A DNA stretch of 64,000 bases from JBBROS01 sp965199595 (GTDB lineage: Bacteria > Pseudomonadota > Alphaproteobacteria > Acetobacterales > Acetobacteraceae). This document shows positions 17,607 through 26,118 of this stretch, piece by piece. The stretch covers positions 1,178,001-1,242,000 of the forward strand of contig OZ241182.1 in NCBI GenBank assembly GCA_965199595.1, in the 5' to 3' direction. Within the stretch, counting starts at the first letter, position 1; each line of letters opens with the position of its first letter. Under the pieces are notes generated by a model that saw only the letters and a list, made by a program, of their open reading frames with translations, was not told the origin of the DNA and made no database searches. Made by a program: the position numbers and the translations under genes.

Positions 17607-18758
17607 CTATATGACCCGCTCGCCGGTTCGCCAGACCTGGCGCACCACGGCCAGGCCCTCATGCTCCCGCAGCCGCACCAGGTCGGCGCGCAGGCCGGGT
17701 TGCAGCCGGCCGCGATCGGTGAGGCCCGCCATGCGCGCCGGGTTCGCGGTCACCATCGCGACCCCCTGCGGCAGGGTGATGCCGGCCTCCTGCACCGAGG
17801 CGAAGGCCGCTTCCACCAGGCTGGCCGGCACGTAGTCGCTGGCCAGGCCATCGACCGTGCCGCGCCGGATCAGCTCCGCGGCGGAGACGTTGCCCGAGTG
17901 GCTGCCGCCGCGCACGATGTTCGGTGCCCCGGCGATCACCTGCATGCCATGCGCCCGCGCCGCGCTGGCGGCGAGCAGGGAGACCGGGAACTCGCTGATG
18001 CCGATGCCATCGCGGTGGTTCTCCGCGATCTCCTCCGCGGTGCGGTCGTCGTGGCTGGCCAGCGCCAGGGCTGGTCCTTGGGCGTGGGCACCGTTGCGGC
18101 CCTGGATGCGCGCCAGCAGGGCCTGGCGGTTGCGGTCGCGGTGGAGGGCGCGCTGGCCCTGCAGCTCGATGATGCGCTGCTCGATCCATTCGGCGGCGTG
18201 GCCGTCCCTGGCCCGCATCGCGCGGTAGCGGTCGAGGTTGGCGTACTGGCCCATGCCCGGCGAGTGGTCCATCAGGCTCACCATCCGCACGCGGGGGTGC
18301 TCGGCCACGGGCTCGAACAGCGTCATCAGGTTGCCCGCCGGCAGCTCGCAGCGCAGGTGCAGGTGGTGCTCGGACTTCAGCAGCCCGGTATCGGCCAGCG
18401 CATCGAGGTCGATGACGCCGTCCAGGAAGGTCTGCTCCCGGCCCTTGTCGAAGCCGAGATCGCCGAGGCACAGCGCGTCGAACACGGTGGTGACGCCGCT
18501 GGCGGCACATTGGGCGTCGTGGGTCAGCATGGCGGAGCGTGAGGGCCAGCGCGCGTTGTTGCGGGGCTGCACCTGGCGCTCCAGGTTGTCGGTGTGCAGG
18601 TCGATGATGCCGGGGATGATGGTGTCGCCGTCCATGTCGACGGCGCCTGGTGCGCTGCTGCGGCCCGGCTGCACGTCGGCGATGTGCTCGCCCTTGATGA
18701 CGATGGAGCCATGGATGACCTGGTCAGGCAGGACCAGGTGGGCATTGGTGAGGATCAT
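17607..18758 (-). CDS. phnM: Alpha-D-ribose 1-methylphosphonate 5-triphosphate diphosphatase PhnM
   Basis: PhnM removes pyrophosphate from ribosyl methylphosphonate triphosphate before C–P bond cleavage. The 383-residue amidohydrolase-fold protein shows the metal motif 'IIDLHTDNLERQV' (H55, D57), a central 'HSPGMGQYAN' segment typical of PhnM, and 'GLASDYVPASL' near the end with the catalytic Asp region. The ATG overlaps the phnL stop (ATGA). Last gene of the phnGHIJKLM run. Confidence 0.96.
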   Translation of the reverse strand: MILTNAHLVLPDQVIHGSIVIKGEHIADVQPGRSSAPGAVDMDGDTIIPGIIDLHTDNLERQVQPRNNARWPSRSAMLTHDAQCAASGVTTVFDALCLGDLGFDKGREQTFLDGVIDLDALADTGLLKSEHHLHLRCELPAGNLMTLFEPVAEHPRVRMVSLMDHSPGMGQYANLDRYRAMRARDGHAAEWIEQRIIELQGQRALHRDRNRQALLARIQGRNGAHAQGPALALASHDDRTAEEIAENHRDGIGISEFPVSLLAASAARAHGMQVIAGAPNIVRGGSHSGNVSAAELIRRGTVDGLASDYVPASLVEAAFASVQEAGITLPQGVAMVTANPARMAGLTDRGRLQPGLRADLVRLREHEGLAVVRQVWRTGERVI

Positions 18759-19453
18759 GCGGCTTCCTGCAGGGGCGAGACGGTGAGTGTAGCGTCGGCC
18801 ACGGCCTCACGCACCGCGGCGTCGTGGAAGATGCCGATGATGGCGGCGCCGCGTGCCTTGGCCTCGCGGATAAGGCTGATGACGATGGCGGTGTTGGCCG
18901 GGTCGAGCGAGGCGGTGGGTTCGTCGAGCAGCAGGATGGGGTGGTTGGCCACGAAGCCGCGGGCGAGGTTCACGCGCTGCTGTTCGCCGCCGGAGAAGGT
19001 GGCGGGCGGCAGGGATTGCAGCCGGGCCGGGATGTTCAGGCGGTGCAGCAGGGCGGCGGCCCGGGTGCGGGCCTCGGACGGGTCCATGCCGCGGGCCACC
19101 GCCGCCTCCATCACGATGTCGATGGCGGCGACGCGCGGGACGACGCGGAGGAACTGGCTGACGTAGCCGAGGGTGCGGCGGCGGATCTCGAGCACCGTGC
19201 GGGGCGGGGCCTGGGCCAGGTCGAGCATGGTGCCGTCGTGGCGGACCAGGATGCGGCCGGCGTCGATGCGGTAGTTGCCGTCGAGCGCGCGCATCAGCGT
19301 GGACTTCCCGGCGCCCGAGGGGCCGGTCAGCGCGATGCATTGCCCGGCTGCCACCGTCAACGCGGCGTCATGCAGGACCGGGATGCGGAGGCTGTTCTGC
19401 AGGTGTAACGTGAACGTCTTTTTAACGCCGTCGGCGACCAGCATCGCGCTCAT
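18755..19453 (-). CDS. phnL: C–P lyase accessory ABC ATPase PhnL
   Basis: A 232-residue ABC-type ATPase with Walker A 'GPSGAGKS' (44–51), 'FSGGEQQRVNLARGF' signature and 'LLLDEPTASLD' Walker B. Together with PhnK it associates with the PhnGHIJ core and is needed for phosphonate use, but it has no membrane partner. The segment 'LRIPVLHDAALTVAAGQCIALTG' is typical of PhnL rather than PhnK. Overlaps its neighbours by ATGA at both ends. Confidence 0.95.
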   Translation of the reverse strand: MSAMLVADGVKKTFTLHLQNSLRIPVLHDAALTVAAGQCIALTGPSGAGKSTLMRALDGNYRIDAGRILVRHDGTMLDLAQAPPRTVLEIRRRTLGYVSQFLRVVPRVAAIDIVMEAAVARGMDPSEARTRAAALLHRLNIPARLQSLPPATFSGGEQQRVNLARGFVANHPILLLDEPTASLDPANTAIVISLIREAKARGAAIIGIFHDAAVREAVADATLTVSPLQEAA

Positions 19454-20283
19454 GCGTGCAGCACCGAGCTGACGAGGAGCTGGGTGTAGGCGTGCCGGGG
19501 ATCGTCGAGCACCTGGTCGGTCAGTCCGGTTTCCACCACCTGGCCGCGCTGCATCACCATGATGCGGCCGGCGAGCAGGCGGGCCACGGCGATGTCGTGC
19601 GTGACCAGCACCACGGCGATGCCGAGGCGGCTGACGAGGGTGCGGATGAGGTCCAGCAGCCGGGCCTGGACGGAGACGTCGAGGCCGCCGGTGGGTTCGT
19701 CCATGAACACCAGGCGGGGGTGGGTGACGAGGGTGCGGGCGATCTGCAGGCGTTGCAGCATGCCGCCGGAGAAGGTGGCGGGGAGGTCGTCGATGCGGGC
19801 CGGGTCGATCTCGACCTGGTGCAGCCAGTCCCTGGCGGTGGCGCGGATGTCGCCGTAGTGGCGGCTGCCTTGCGCCATGAGGCGCTCGCCGACGTTGCCG
19901 CCGGCCGAGACGCGCATGCGCAGGGCGTCGCGGGGGTTCTGGTGCACGAAGCCCCAGTCCGAGCGGTGCAGGGCCCGGAGCGCCGGGGCGGGCATGTGGT
20001 GCAGGTCCTGCACCTGGCCGGCGGGGTTCCGCACCAGGACGGTGCCGGCGTCGGGGCGGAGGCGGCCGGAGAGGACGTTGAGCAGGGTGGTCTTACCGGA
20101 GCCGGATTCGCCGACGATGGCGAGGACTTCGCCGGGCCAGAGGTCGGCGTCCACCTGGTCCAGCGCGGGCACGGGGCCGAAGTGGAGATCGAGGCCGCGG
20201 GCGGCGAGCAGGGCGTCTGCCGGCATCACGCCGCCTGTCGGTTCGCGCTGCATGACGCCGCCTGTCTGTTCGCGCTGCATCAT
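19450..20283 (-). CDS. phnK: C–P lyase ABC ATPase PhnK with duplicated N-terminal leader
   Basis: PhnK is the nucleotide-binding subunit that docks on the C–P lyase core. Walker A 'GESGSGKTT', 'DLWPGEVLAIVG', signature 'FSGGMLQRLQIAR' and 'VFMDEPTGGLD' are present. The ATG at 20283 overlaps the phnJ stop (ATGA) like every other junction in the operon, so it is chosen here (277 residues). The family's conserved N-terminus, however, begins only at the ATG at 20226. The 57 bases between hold two 27-bp copies coding MQREQTGGV and MQREPTGGV, each with its own ATG, so several starts compete. Confidence 0.92.
   Translation of the reverse strand: MMQREQTGGVMQREPTGGVMPADALLAARGLDLHFGPVPALDQVDADLWPGEVLAIVGESGSGKTTLLNVLSGRLRPDAGTVLVRNPAGQVQDLHHMPAPALRALHRSDWGFVHQNPRDALRMRVSAGGNVGERLMAQGSRHYGDIRATARDWLHQVEIDPARIDDLPATFSGGMLQRLQIARTLVTHPRLVFMDEPTGGLDVSVQARLLDLIRTLVSRLGIAVVLVTHDIAVARLLAGRIMVMQRGQVVETGLTDQVLDDPRHAYTQLLVSSVLHA
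20227..20280 (-). repeat. Two tandem 27-bp copies at the start of phnK
   Basis: The copies (20254–20280 and 20227–20253) differ at only two positions. Each begins with ATG and encodes nine residues, M-Q-R-E-x-T-G-G-V, so gain or loss of a copy keeps the frame. The second-last ATG (20226) immediately follows and is where homologous PhnK proteins begin. Confidence 0.9.
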
Positions 20284-21107
20284 GCCGCGACCCGGCTGCT
20301 GCAATGGTCGGTGTCCGAGCAGACGAACATGCGGCCGCCGCGGTCGTCGGTCACCACCTCGTCCAGATAGCTGTCAGCGGAGCCGCACAGGCTGCAGGTG
20401 TGGGGCGCGCGGCCGGGGCGGAAGGGGTGGTCCTCGAAGTCCAGCGAGCGGACGGCGGTGTAGGGCGGGATGGCGTAAATGCGCTTCTCGCGCCCGGCGC
20501 CGAACAGCTGCAATGCGGGCATGCGGTCCATCTTGGGGTTGTCGAAGGCGGGGATGGGGGAGGGGGACATCAGGTAGCGCCCGTTCACCATCACCGGGTA
20601 GTCGTAGCTGGTGGCGACGTGGCCCAGGCGGGTGATGTCCTCGTAGAGCTTCACGTGCATCAGGCCGTATTCGGCCAGGCCGTGCATGCGGCGGGTTTCG
20701 GCCCGGCTGCGCTCCAGCTTGGACATCGGCTCGGGCTGGGGCACCTGATAGACGATGATCTGGGCTGGGGTCAGCGGTTGTTCGGGGATGCGGTGCCGGG
20801 TCTGGATGATGGTGGCGTCCGCGGTGCGCGTCGTGGTCGGCACGCCGGCGGTGCGGGCGAAGAAGCGGCGGATGGAGACGGCGTTGGTGGTGTCGTCGGC
20901 ACCCTGGTCGATCACCTTCAGCACGTCGGCGCGGCCCAGGATGCTGGCGGTCACCTGGATGCCGCCGGTGCCCCAGCCATAGGGCAGCGGCATCTCCCGG
21001 CTGCCGAACGGCACCTGGTGGCCGGGGATGGCGACCGCCTTCAGGATGGCCCGGCGGATCATCCGCTTGGTCTGCTCGTCCAGGTAGGCGAAGTTGTACT
21101 CGGTCAT
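20280..21107 (-). CDS. phnJ: C–P lyase catalytic radical SAM subunit PhnJ
   Basis: PhnJ cleaves the C–P bond of ribosyl-methylphosphonate 5-phosphate with a radical from SAM, releasing methane for methylphosphonate. The 275-residue protein has the unusual family Cys motif: 'CSLCGS' followed by 'VFVCSD'-type Cys ('MFVCSDTDHC') near the C-terminus. 'PFGSREMPLPYGWGTGGIQ' near residue 35 and the 'GADDTTNAVSIRRF' segment are diagnostic. The ATG at 21107 overlaps the phnI stop; a longer upstream frame is only a shadow of phnI. Confidence 0.97.
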   Translation of the reverse strand: MTEYNFAYLDEQTKRMIRRAILKAVAIPGHQVPFGSREMPLPYGWGTGGIQVTASILGRADVLKVIDQGADDTTNAVSIRRFFARTAGVPTTTRTADATIIQTRHRIPEQPLTPAQIIVYQVPQPEPMSKLERSRAETRRMHGLAEYGLMHVKLYEDITRLGHVATSYDYPVMVNGRYLMSPSPIPAFDNPKMDRMPALQLFGAGREKRIYAIPPYTAVRSLDFEDHPFRPGRAPHTCSLCGSADSYLDEVVTDDRGGRMFVCSDTDHCSSRVAA

Positions 21108-22189
21108 GCCGCGGCCTCCTGCATTGGTGCCGCCGCCTTGGCCTCGGCCCGCATGCGGCGGATGGTCTCCAGTTCGCTCTGGAAATCGACGTAGTGCGGC
21201 AGCTTCAGGTGCTCGACGAAGCCGGTGCCTTCCACGTTGTCGGAGTGGTAGAGCACGAACTCGATGTCCTGGGCCGGGGCGTCCGCCACCTCGCCGAACT
21301 CCTCGGCGCGCATGGCGCGGTCGACCAGGGCCATGCCCATGGCCTTGCGCTCGCCGTGGCCGAAGCAGAGGCCGTAGCCGCGGGTGAACTGCGGCGGCGC
21401 GGTACGGCTGCCCTTGAACTGGTTCACCATCTGGCATTCCGTGAGGGTCACGTCGCCGATGTCGATGGGGAAGCCCAGCTCGGGCGGGGTGAGGGTGACG
21501 GCGGCCTCGCCCAGGCGCAGCTCGCCGACGAAGGGGTGGTTGCCGCCATAGCCGCGCTGGGTGGAGTAGCCGAGGGCGAGCAGGAAGCCTTCGTCGCCGC
21601 GGGCCAGGGCCTGCAGGCGGGTGGCGCGACCGGCGGGGAAGCTGAGCGGGGTGCGGGTGAGGTCGGGCGGGGCTTCGGCGGCGGGGGCCGGATCGGGTTC
21701 GACCAGGCCTTCCTGGCCCAGGATGGCGAAGACGGGCGGCACGGCGCCCACCGGGTGCGTTTCGGCCGGGGCAGCGGGTGATTCGGGCAGCGCGGGGTCG
21801 AGCAGGCGGTGGGTGTAGTCCGTGGTGGGGCCGAGCAGCTGGCCGCCGGGCATGTCCTTGAACACCGCGGAGACCCGGCGGCGCACCTGCATCGCCCCGG
21901 TCTCCACCGGGTGCGACGCGCCGAAGCGGGGCAGGGTGGTGCGGTAGGCGCGGAGCAGGAAGGCGGCCTCGATCAGGTCGCCCTGGGCCTGGAGGATGGC
22001 GCGGGCGGCGAGGGCCGGGTCGTAGAGCGAGCCCTCGGCCATGACGCGGTCCACGGCGCGGCCGAGCTGGGCCTGCACCTGGTCCGGGGTGATGCAGGGG
22101 AGGGCCGGGTTGCCACGGCGGTCGGCGGCGAGCCAGGCGTGGGCGGCATCAATGGCGCGTTCGCCGCCCTTGACCGCGACATAGGCCAT
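21104..22189 (-). CDS. phnI: C–P lyase core subunit PhnI
   Basis: PhnI is the nucleosidase component of the C–P lyase core: with PhnG, H and L it attaches methylphosphonate to ribose triphosphate by displacing adenine. The 361-residue product starts 'MAYVAVKGGERAIDAA' and contains 'LGYSTQRGYGGNHPFVGELR', both diagnostic. The ATG at 22189 has GGAGGG just upstream and follows the phnH stop by two bases. An earlier start to 22249 would overlap phnH and lacks a ribosome site. Confidence 0.96.
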   Translation of the reverse strand: MAYVAVKGGERAIDAAHAWLAADRRGNPALPCITPDQVQAQLGRAVDRVMAEGSLYDPALAARAILQAQGDLIEAAFLLRAYRTTLPRFGASHPVETGAMQVRRRVSAVFKDMPGGQLLGPTTDYTHRLLDPALPESPAAPAETHPVGAVPPVFAILGQEGLVEPDPAPAAEAPPDLTRTPLSFPAGRATRLQALARGDEGFLLALGYSTQRGYGGNHPFVGELRLGEAAVTLTPPELGFPIDIGDVTLTECQMVNQFKGSRTAPPQFTRGYGLCFGHGERKAMGMALVDRAMRAEEFGEVADAPAQDIEFVLYHSDNVEGTGFVEHLKLPHYVDFQSELETIRRMRAEAKAAAPMQEAAA

Positions 22190-22191
22190 GC

Positions 22192-22764
22192 TCAGCCCTC
22201 CTGTATGGTGAGGGTGCGCGGCAGGGCGGCCAACTGGTCGCCGGCGCACAGGATGAGATCGACGCCGCGGGGGAAGCGGGCGTGGTTGGCGGCCCAGCTG
22301 GCGATGAAGGCTTGGGGCAGGCCCTCGGCGTGGAAGCGGGTGGGGGCTTCGAGCCCGGGGCCGGAGAGGGTGAAGCTGTCGCCGCTGCCCAGGGCGGCGA
22401 TCTGCAGGATGATGGTGGCGCCGTCCTCCGGTCCGTCATCGGAGCCGGGCTGCACGCTGTTCAGGTCAGGCGGGGCGAGGGCGAGGGCGAAGGCGGCCTG
22501 GTCCAGGCTGGCGCGGGGGGCGGCGCAATGGAAGTCGATCCAGGCGCCGGCCTGGTGTGCGGCGGGGTCGAGCCAGAGGGGTGTGTCGAGATCGACCAGG
22601 GTCAGCAGCACGGCGGCGGTGGCGCGGTGCAGCGGGGGTGGTGCGGCCTCGGGGGCGGCGATGGTGTGCAGGGTGCCGGGGCGGGCCATGGCGTCGAGCA
22701 CGGCGCGGAAGCAGGCCTGGCTGTCCTGCACCGGGTCGGCGAAGCCGGGAGAGGTGAGGCTCAT
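22192..22764 (-). CDS. phnH: C–P lyase core subunit PhnH
   Basis: PhnH (190 residues) is a small PLP-transferase-fold protein without cofactor that belongs to the PhnGHIJ complex. 'GFADPVQDSQACFRAVLDAM' at the N-terminus, 'TLVDLDTPLWL' and 'FPRGVDLILC' near the C-terminus are typical. The ATG overlaps the phnG stop (ATGA). Confidence 0.94.
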   Translation of the reverse strand: MSLTSPGFADPVQDSQACFRAVLDAMARPGTLHTIAAPEAAPPPLHRATAAVLLTLVDLDTPLWLDPAAHQAGAWIDFHCAAPRASLDQAAFALALAPPDLNSVQPGSDDGPEDGATIILQIAALGSGDSFTLSGPGLEAPTRFHAEGLPQAFIASWAANHARFPRGVDLILCAGDQLAALPRTLTIQEG

Positions 22765-23204
22765 GACCGCATCGTCGCCAGGGTGAAGAACTGCACCTGC
22801 GTCGCTGCGGCCCGGCGGGCGGTGGTGTCGCGCTGCCCGGCCTGTGCGGCGGCCAGGGGGGCGATGACGGCGTCCTGCACGGCATCGTGCCGGGCCGGAT
22901 CCTGCAGGGCGGCATCGAGCACGGCGGCCAGCTCGGCCTGGCGCAGGTCGCGGCCCAGGCAATAGGCGTGGCCGACCTGGCCGGTGTCGCTGCGGACGGT
23001 GCAGCGGGCGACGGTGGCCTCGCCCAGATTGAACGCCGCCCCGGTGCCGCCGGCCCGGCCTTGCAGCATCACCAGGCCCACCTCGGGGCCGCGCAGCCTG
23101 GTGTAGGGCGGCAGATGCGCCGCGGCCGCGTCTTCCAGCGATGCGGCGGGAGCGCGGGCCAGGACGGCCATCCAGGCCTGACGGTCGGCGGTTGAGTGCG
23201 GCAT
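22761..23204 (-). CDS. phnG: C–P lyase core subunit PhnG
   Basis: First gene of the operon, 147 residues. 'RQAWMAVLARA' start, 'GLVMLQGRAGGTGAAFNLGEATVARCTV' region (read as two segments) and 'GHAYCLGRDLRQAELAA' match the family. PhnG takes part in coupling phosphonate to ribose triphosphate. It is transcribed away from phnF with 95 bases between the two starts. Confidence 0.94.
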   Translation of the reverse strand: MPHSTADRQAWMAVLARAPAASLEDAAAAHLPPYTRLRGPEVGLVMLQGRAGGTGAAFNLGEATVARCTVRSDTGQVGHAYCLGRDLRQAELAAVLDAALQDPARHDAVQDAVIAPLAAAQAGQRDTTARRAAATQVQFFTLATMRS

Positions 23205-23218
23205 GCCGTGCTCCGAAT

Positions 23219-23232
23219 GTTGTCTAGACGAC
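23219..23232. promoter_or_regulatory. Candidate PhnF operator between phnG and phnF
   Basis: GTTGTCTAGACGAC is a 14-bp near-palindrome with one mismatched pair and a perfect GTCTAGAC core (23222–23229). GntR/HutC-family repressors such as PhnF bind short palindromes of this kind. It lies 15 bases upstream of the phnG start and 68 bases upstream of phnF, well placed to repress both. Inferred from position and symmetry. Confidence 0.55.
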
Positions 23233-23299
23233 TACCGATGGTTCCGGCTAACGTCAACCCAGTTTGGACGGCGTGGCGAGGGTATGGGATGACGGTTGC

Positions 23300-24025
23300 A
23301 TGACGGATACCGATGTGCTCCCGGCCGTGCCCCTGTGGCGACAAATCGCCAAGACGCTGTCGGCCGAGATCGGGCCTTCGGGGCTGAAGCCCGGGGCGCG
23401 GCTGCCGACCGAGGCGAAGCTGGCGGTGCGGTTCCAGGTCAATCGGCACACGATCCGCCGGGCCATGGAGGCGCTGGTGCGGGGCGGGCTGGTGCGGGTG
23501 GAGCAAGGGCGCGGCGCCTTCGTGGCCGATGACGTGATCGACTATCCCGTGGTGACGCGCACTCGGTTCGCCGAGTGGATCCGGCGGCAGAACCGGGAGC
23601 CGTCGGGCCAGGTGCTGCATGTGCGGGAGCAGGCGGCCGGTGCCGTTGTGGCGGCCGGGCTGGGGGTGGCGCGGGGCAGCCCGGTGGCGGTGATGGAGCG
23701 GCTGGGGTTTGCCGATGGCGTGCCGATCAGTCTTGGCAGCCACCATTTCGCGCCGGAACGGCTGCCGGGCATCCTTGCGGCGTTGCAGGGGGCGGCGTCG
23801 ATCACCGCGGCGCTGCTGGCGGTGGGGGTTTCGGACTATATGCGGCAGTCCACGCGGGTCTCGGCGCGGTTGCCGACCTCGGTGGAGGCCAGCCTGCTGC
23901 AGGTGGGGCGGACGCGGCCGATCCTGGTGTGCGAGAACGTGAACGTGGATGCGGCTGGCGCGATCGTGGAGTTCGGGCTGACGCGGTATCCGAGCACGCG
24001 GGTGCAGGTGGTGTTCGAGCCCTGA
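23300..24025 (+). CDS. phnF: GntR/HutC-family regulator of phosphonate genes, PhnF
   Basis: A 241-residue repressor-type protein. Residues 10–75 form the GntR winged helix: 'PLWRQIAKTLSAEI', 'LKPGARLPTEAKLAVRFQVN', 'RHTIRRAMEALVRGGLVRVEQGRGAFV'. The remainder is a UTRA ligand domain ('MERLGFADGVPISLGSHHF'). PhnF proteins sense phosphonate-pathway ligands or phosphate status and control phn operons. The ATG at 23300 is chosen over an upstream TTG. Divergent from phnG. Confidence 0.92.
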   Translation: MTDTDVLPAVPLWRQIAKTLSAEIGPSGLKPGARLPTEAKLAVRFQVNRHTIRRAMEALVRGGLVRVEQGRGAFVADDVIDYPVVTRTRFAEWIRRQNREPSGQVLHVREQAAGAVVAAGLGVARGSPVAVMERLGFADGVPISLGSHHFAPERLPGILAALQGAASITAALLAVGVSDYMRQSTRVSARLPTSVEASLLQVGRTRPILVCENVNVDAAGAIVEFGLTRYPSTRVQVVFEP

Positions 24026-24115
24026 TGGAGAGAGTTGCACGCATTCTGCGGGTGACCCGAACACGGCGCCCCGGCCTTACGGACCTGCTGGCCGGGGGAT
24101 GGATCGCTCGCGAGG

Positions 24116-25891
24116 TCAGGCCGGCGTGGCCGCCGGGTCGGTGAACTGCAGGGCGGCGAGGCGGGCGTAGAGGCCGCCTTCGCTGACCAGGCTGTCATGG
24201 GTGCCGACGGCGACCACGCGGCCGGCTTCCATCACCACGATGCGGTCGGCCCGGCGCACCGTGGCCAGGCGATGCGCGATCACGATGGTGGTGCGGCCGG
24301 CGGCGAGGCGGGTGAGGGCGCCCTGCACCGCCGCCTCGCTCTCTGCGTCCAGCGCGCTGGTGGCTTCGTCGAGCAGCAGCAGCGGGGCGTCGCGCAGCAC
24401 GGCGCGGGCGATGGCGACGCGCTGGCGCTGGCCGCCGGAGAGGCGGGTGCCGCGCTCGCCCAGGAAGGTGTCGAAGCCCTGCGGCAGGTCGGCCAGGAAC
24501 CCGGCCGAGGCCGCCGTTGCCGCGGCGCGCACCTCGGCGTCCGAGGCATCGGGGCGGCCGTAGCGGATGTTGTCCCAGACATCGGCGCCGAAGATGACCG
24601 GCTCCTGCGCCACCAGGGCGATGCGGCGGCGCACGGCGTCGGGGTCCGCGTCCGGGAGGGACACGCCGTCGAGCGCGATATGGCCGCTGGCCGGGTCGTA
24701 GAAGCGAAGGAGCAGCTGGAACACCGTGGTCTTTCCGGCGCCGCTGGGGCCGACCAGGGCGACGGTCTCGCCGGGGGCGACGTCCAGGCTGAAGTCGTCC
24801 AGCGCCGGCTGGCCGGGGCGGGAGGGATAGTCGAAGCGCACCCTGTCGAACCGCACGGCGGCGCCGGCGGCTGCGGCGGCGGGCAGGGGCACGGGGCGGG
24901 GCGGGGCGGCCACGCCGGGCACTTCGGCGAGAAGCTCGGCAATGCGGCCTGCGGAGCCGGCTGCGCGCTGCACCTCGCCCCACAGCTCGCTCATGGAGGT
25001 GACGCTGGTGGCGACGACGACGGCGTAGAACACGAAGGCGGAGAGCGCGCCGCCGGAGAGGCGGCCGTGCACCACCTCCAGCCCGCCGACCCAGAGGCTG
25101 AGCGTGATGGCGCCGAAGCCGAGCAGGATGACGGCCAGGATCAGCCCGGCCCGCATGCCGGCCCTTTGCAGCGCCGCCGTTACGCTTGCCTCCAGCCGGG
25201 CGCCGAAGCGGGCCTGGTCCACGGGCTGGTGCGTGTAGGCCTGCACGGTGCGGAGCGCGTTGACGGTTTCCTCGGCATAGGCGCCGAGGTCGGCGATGCG
25301 GTCCTGCGCCGCGCGGGCCAGCAGGCGCTCCCGCCGGCCGAACACCACCAGCGGCAACACGACGAAGGGCACCACCGCCACCACGATCAGCGCGAGCTTC
25401 GGGCTGGTGATGACCAGCATGGCGAGCGCGCCGATGGCCAGCAGCGCGGAGCGGAGCCAGACGGAGACGGCGCTGCCGATGAGGGATTGGAGCAGGGCGG
25501 TGTCGGTGGTGAGCCGGGTCAGCACGTCGCCGGTGCGGAGGGTCTCGAAGACGGAGGGGGAGAGGGAGAGCACGCGGGTGAACAGGGCGCCGCGCATGTC
25601 GGCCGCGACGCGCTCACCCAGCCAGGAGACCAGGTAGAAGCGGGCGCCGGTGGTGATGCCCAGGGCGGCGACCACGAGCGCCATGATGAGCGCCGCCTGG
25701 TTCAGCCGTGCGGCGTCGCCGCTGGTGAAGCCGCTGTCGATCAGGCGGCGGACGCCCTGGCCCAGGCCGAGCACCAGCCCGGCGGCCAGGCCCAGCATGA
25801 GGCTGGCCGCTACCGCGCGTCCGCGATAGGGGCGCAGGAACGGCAGGATCAGCCGGAGCGCGGAGAGGCTTGGTCGCGCAGGCTGCGTCAC
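24116..25891 (-). CDS. ABC exporter, fused permease and ATPase (MsbA-like)
   Basis: A 591-residue half-transporter that should work as a homodimer in the inner membrane. Six transmembrane helices in residues 1–320 ('AASLMLGLAAGLVLGLGQGV', 'LLAIGALAMLVITSPKLALI', etc.) are followed by an ATPase with Walker A 'GPSGAGKTT', 'LSGGQRQRVAIARAV' and 'LLLLDEATSALD'. 'GERVAADMRGALFTRVLSLSPSVFE' is the coupling region of the MsbA-related group (lipid or drug exporters). The substrate is not predictable. It stands alone, convergent with phnF. Confidence 0.9.
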   Translation of the reverse strand: MTQPARPSLSALRLILPFLRPYRGRAVAASLMLGLAAGLVLGLGQGVRRLIDSGFTSGDAARLNQAALIMALVVAALGITTGARFYLVSWLGERVAADMRGALFTRVLSLSPSVFETLRTGDVLTRLTTDTALLQSLIGSAVSVWLRSALLAIGALAMLVITSPKLALIVVAVVPFVVLPLVVFGRRERLLARAAQDRIADLGAYAEETVNALRTVQAYTHQPVDQARFGARLEASVTAALQRAGMRAGLILAVILLGFGAITLSLWVGGLEVVHGRLSGGALSAFVFYAVVVATSVTSMSELWGEVQRAAGSAGRIAELLAEVPGVAAPPRPVPLPAAAAAGAAVRFDRVRFDYPSRPGQPALDDFSLDVAPGETVALVGPSGAGKTTVFQLLLRFYDPASGHIALDGVSLPDADPDAVRRRIALVAQEPVIFGADVWDNIRYGRPDASDAEVRAAATAASAGFLADLPQGFDTFLGERGTRLSGGQRQRVAIARAVLRDAPLLLLDEATSALDAESEAAVQGALTRLAAGRTTIVIAHRLATVRRADRIVVMEAGRVVAVGTHDSLVSEGGLYARLAALQFTDPAATPA

Positions 25892-26118
25892 GGTGTTCCA
25901 GACTTGAGAGCTAGGAGGGATGTAGCGTGGCCTCCGCCGCGGTCAATCCGCGGGCGCTGGCCCGGGCCGAGCCGCTGCTGCTGCTGGACGGGCTTCGGCC
26001 TTGACCTGATGGTGAAGGATCTCGGCATCGCCTTGGGCGCGGGACACGGGCACGTCGGCGCCGATGGCGGCACTGGTGCGGGCGATTTGGCGGCGGCCCA
26101 GGCGTCACTCGGGCCGGG

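Noticed and set aside
25892..26118. A small gene between the ABC exporter and the transpeptidase
   Set aside because: Frames are short (about 26 codons on the plus strand) or Pro/Arg-rich without a ribosome site.
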